17,547 bases of DNA. Origin: Lunatibacter sp035460985 (GTDB lineage: Bacteria > Bacteroidota > Bacteroidia > Cytophagales > Cyclobacteriaceae). This document shows, piece after piece, positions 16,129 through 17,547 of this stretch (its first letter is position 1; each line of letters opens with the position of its first letter). Location: contig DATHWC010000407.1 in assembly GCA_035460985.1 (NCBI GenBank), forward strand, positions 1-17,547, read 5' to 3'. Under the pieces are notes generated by a model. The model did no database searches and was not told where the DNA came from. It worked only from the letters and a program-made list of their open reading frames with translations. The position numbers and the translations under genes are program-made.

Positions 16129-17547
16129 TTAGTCCACATCCCACCAAACTTTAGTGTTAATCACATCAGCACCTTGTCTGCTGACTGCCTCTTTGTAATT
16201 ATCCCCATTGAGAGCCTGTACGCTGGTAGGGTAAATAAAACGGCTTGGGACTACATCGAAGAAAGCCGCAGGACCTGGTGTAATAGCCGGAATACCCGTT
16301 CTCCTCCAGTCATACCATGCCTCCAGTCCGGAGAAAAATAGAGCAAGCCACTTTTGAGTGCCTATTTTTTCCAAACGCTCTTGGGGAGACCCACTGAAAG
16401 CAATGCTGGTCTGTGTATAGTATGCCGGGTCCGGCTGCACCGCGTCTGCAATAACGCCCAAATTGGCAACCCGAAGTCGATCCTCATAATAGTCAAAAGA
16501 TGCTTTGATACCGTTCAAATAATAGGTTTCAGCATCCCCAGTGGAAATATATCCACGCTCTCTAGCCTCCGCTAAAATAAACTGAACTTCGGAATAACTT
16601 ATAAGCATGGTCTGAAACCCTATCGGAGAAGCATTGGGGGAACATGCCAGGCAAGAAAACAACATCCCCACTCTAGAAATATAGTTGGAACCCCCTTTGC
16701 TGGGATCTCCTGTGGGAGAATATCCGTAGGCCTCCTCATCCGCTAGTCCGTTGGGAACCCCCGAATAATCCTCAGGATCACCAATCAAACCCGCACCCGA
16801 ATCAGTGGTAGGCTGCGCATACACAAACAAACGGGGATCATTGTATGCCTTAAGCACGCCCTCCAATCTTTTGCTCAACCGATATTCGTCAAAGGATCCT
16901 GACCGGGTGGTAAACAAATAGTGTTGATTGGGCACATCTTGAAGATGCTGCAAAGCCGCATTGTCTTCATTGCTTTCGATTATCGGTGAAGTAGAAAGAT
17001 TGGATACAATGGCCTGCATAGCCGCTGACGGATCTTGGCGCTTGGACAACCTCATCAATGCCCGCAAACGCAGCGAGTTTGCCATTTTTTTCCATTTCAT
17101 CACATTTCCCTGAAAGAGAATATCTCCCTCCATGGTTTCAGTAGAACTTCCCAGCAGCTGATTGGCCTGCGTCAAATCCGCCAAAATCCCCTGATAGATT
17201 ACTTCCTGCCGGTCAAATTTTGGGTAATTGATGCCTTCTTTTGCTTGTATAGCCTCACTATACGGAAGATCCCCGTAAGCGTCGGTCATAAAGGCATACA
17301 TCATCGCTTTAATGACCAATGCAGCTCCAACATAGTTGTTCTGGCCTGCTTCACCGGAAAGATTGATGATGTTAGTCACATCGCGCATGGTGTTATAAAA
17401 CACATTGTACGGATTACCCTGGGGGCCCCAGTTGTAACGGTCCTCGTTGGTGAACTGGATTTTTGCGGAATGCTGAATAACCACATTTCCAATTCCCCAG
17501 GATTTTCCAACTATTTCATTGGAGGCATTTCGGATTATATGGGGCAA
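16129..17547 (-). CDS. SusD-like_2 family nutrient-binding lipoprotein, N-terminus beyond the right edge
   Basis: The frame is open from the right edge to the stop at 16129-16131, giving 473 codons including the stop. The first codon in view is TTG followed by PHIIRN, which reads as an internal LPHIIRN segment, so the true start, signal peptide and lipobox Cys (perhaps 40-50 residues) lie outside the window. Diagnostic segments are ALVIKAMMYAFMTDAYGDLP (about 76-95), NSLRLRALMRLSKRQDP (157-173), SYSEVQFILAEARERGY (317-333), QKWLALFFSGLEAWYDWRRT (398-417) and the C-terminus (PSRFIYPTSVQALNGDNY and KVWWDVD). This fits the SusD-like_2 branch, distinct from the two other SusD proteins here. A cognate SusC is expected upstream, beyond 17547. 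An unusual CLAC pair sits at residues 299-302. Confidence 0.93.
   Translation of the reverse strand: MPHIIRNASNEIVGKSWGIGNVVIQHSAKIQFTNEDRYNWGPQGNPYNVFYNTMRDVTNIINLSGEAGQNNYVGAALVIKAMMYAFMTDAYGDLPYSEAIQAKEGINYPKFDRQEVIYQGILADLTQANQLLGSSTETMEGDILFQGNVMKWKKMANSLRLRALMRLSKRQDPSAAMQAIVSNLSTSPIIESNEDNAALQHLQDVPNQHYLFTTRSGSFDEYRLSKRLEGVLKAYNDPRLFVYAQPTTDSGAGLIGDPEDYSGVPNGLADEEAYGYSPTGDPSKGGSNYISRVGMLFSCLACSPNASPIGFQTMLISYSEVQFILAEARERGYISTGDAETYYLNGIKASFDYYEDRLRVANLGVIADAVQPDPAYYTQTSIAFSGSPQERLEKIGTQKWLALFFSGLEAWYDWRRTGIPAITPGPAAFFDVVPSRFIYPTSVQALNGDNYKEAVSRQGADVINTKVWWDVD

Overview
This window looks like a chromosomal piece of a Bacteroidota bacterium. It holds two complete SusC-type TonB-dependent transporters, three SusD-type lipoproteins, Bacteroidota-style lipoprotein signals and AT-rich gene-poor spacers. 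The protein style fits a marine or environmental Cytophagales member, perhaps Cyclobacteriaceae, but that family-level call is an impression and not a measured placement.

Layout. Nearly everything is on the minus strand, so transcription runs from high to low coordinates. From right to left: (i) 17547-16129, a SusD-like_2 lipoprotein whose N-terminus lies outside the window; (ii) 16128-15696, a convergent spacer with a 177-bp branched palindromic element and two further hairpins; (iii) 15174-15695 on the plus strand, a DUF1905/YdeI-type protein, the only plus-strand gene; (iv) 15173-14548, an AT-rich spacer between divergent genes; (v) 14547-4835, an apparent operon of SusC, SusD, a large PSD1-type protein (cytochrome-like domain, DUF1549, LamG-like domain, DUF1553) and a Tat-exported DUF1501 protein; (vi) 4834-4432, a spacer; (vii) 4431-1, a second SusC/SusD pair, the SusD running off the left edge. 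The left-edge SusD reads open for 329 codons from a clear lipoprotein start at 988.

How the genes may work together. Each SusC/SusD pair should form an outer-membrane pump that binds a glycan or other large ligand and imports it using TonB energy. The PSD1 and DUF1501 genes directly downstream of the first pair are a recurrent couple of unknown biochemical function, best known from Planctomycetes and Verrucomicrobia. One carries two CxxCH haem-attachment motifs and a carbohydrate-binding-like LamG domain. The other belongs to the alkaline-phosphatase/sulfatase fold clan and has a twin-arginine signal. No glycoside hydrolase, lyase, esterase or classical sulfatase is visible, so any breakdown chemistry encoded here would rest on this pair. 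That makes the SusC-SusD-PSD1-DUF1501 cassette the most interesting system in the window.

No rRNA, tRNA, transposase, CRISPR array or regulator gene was recognised.
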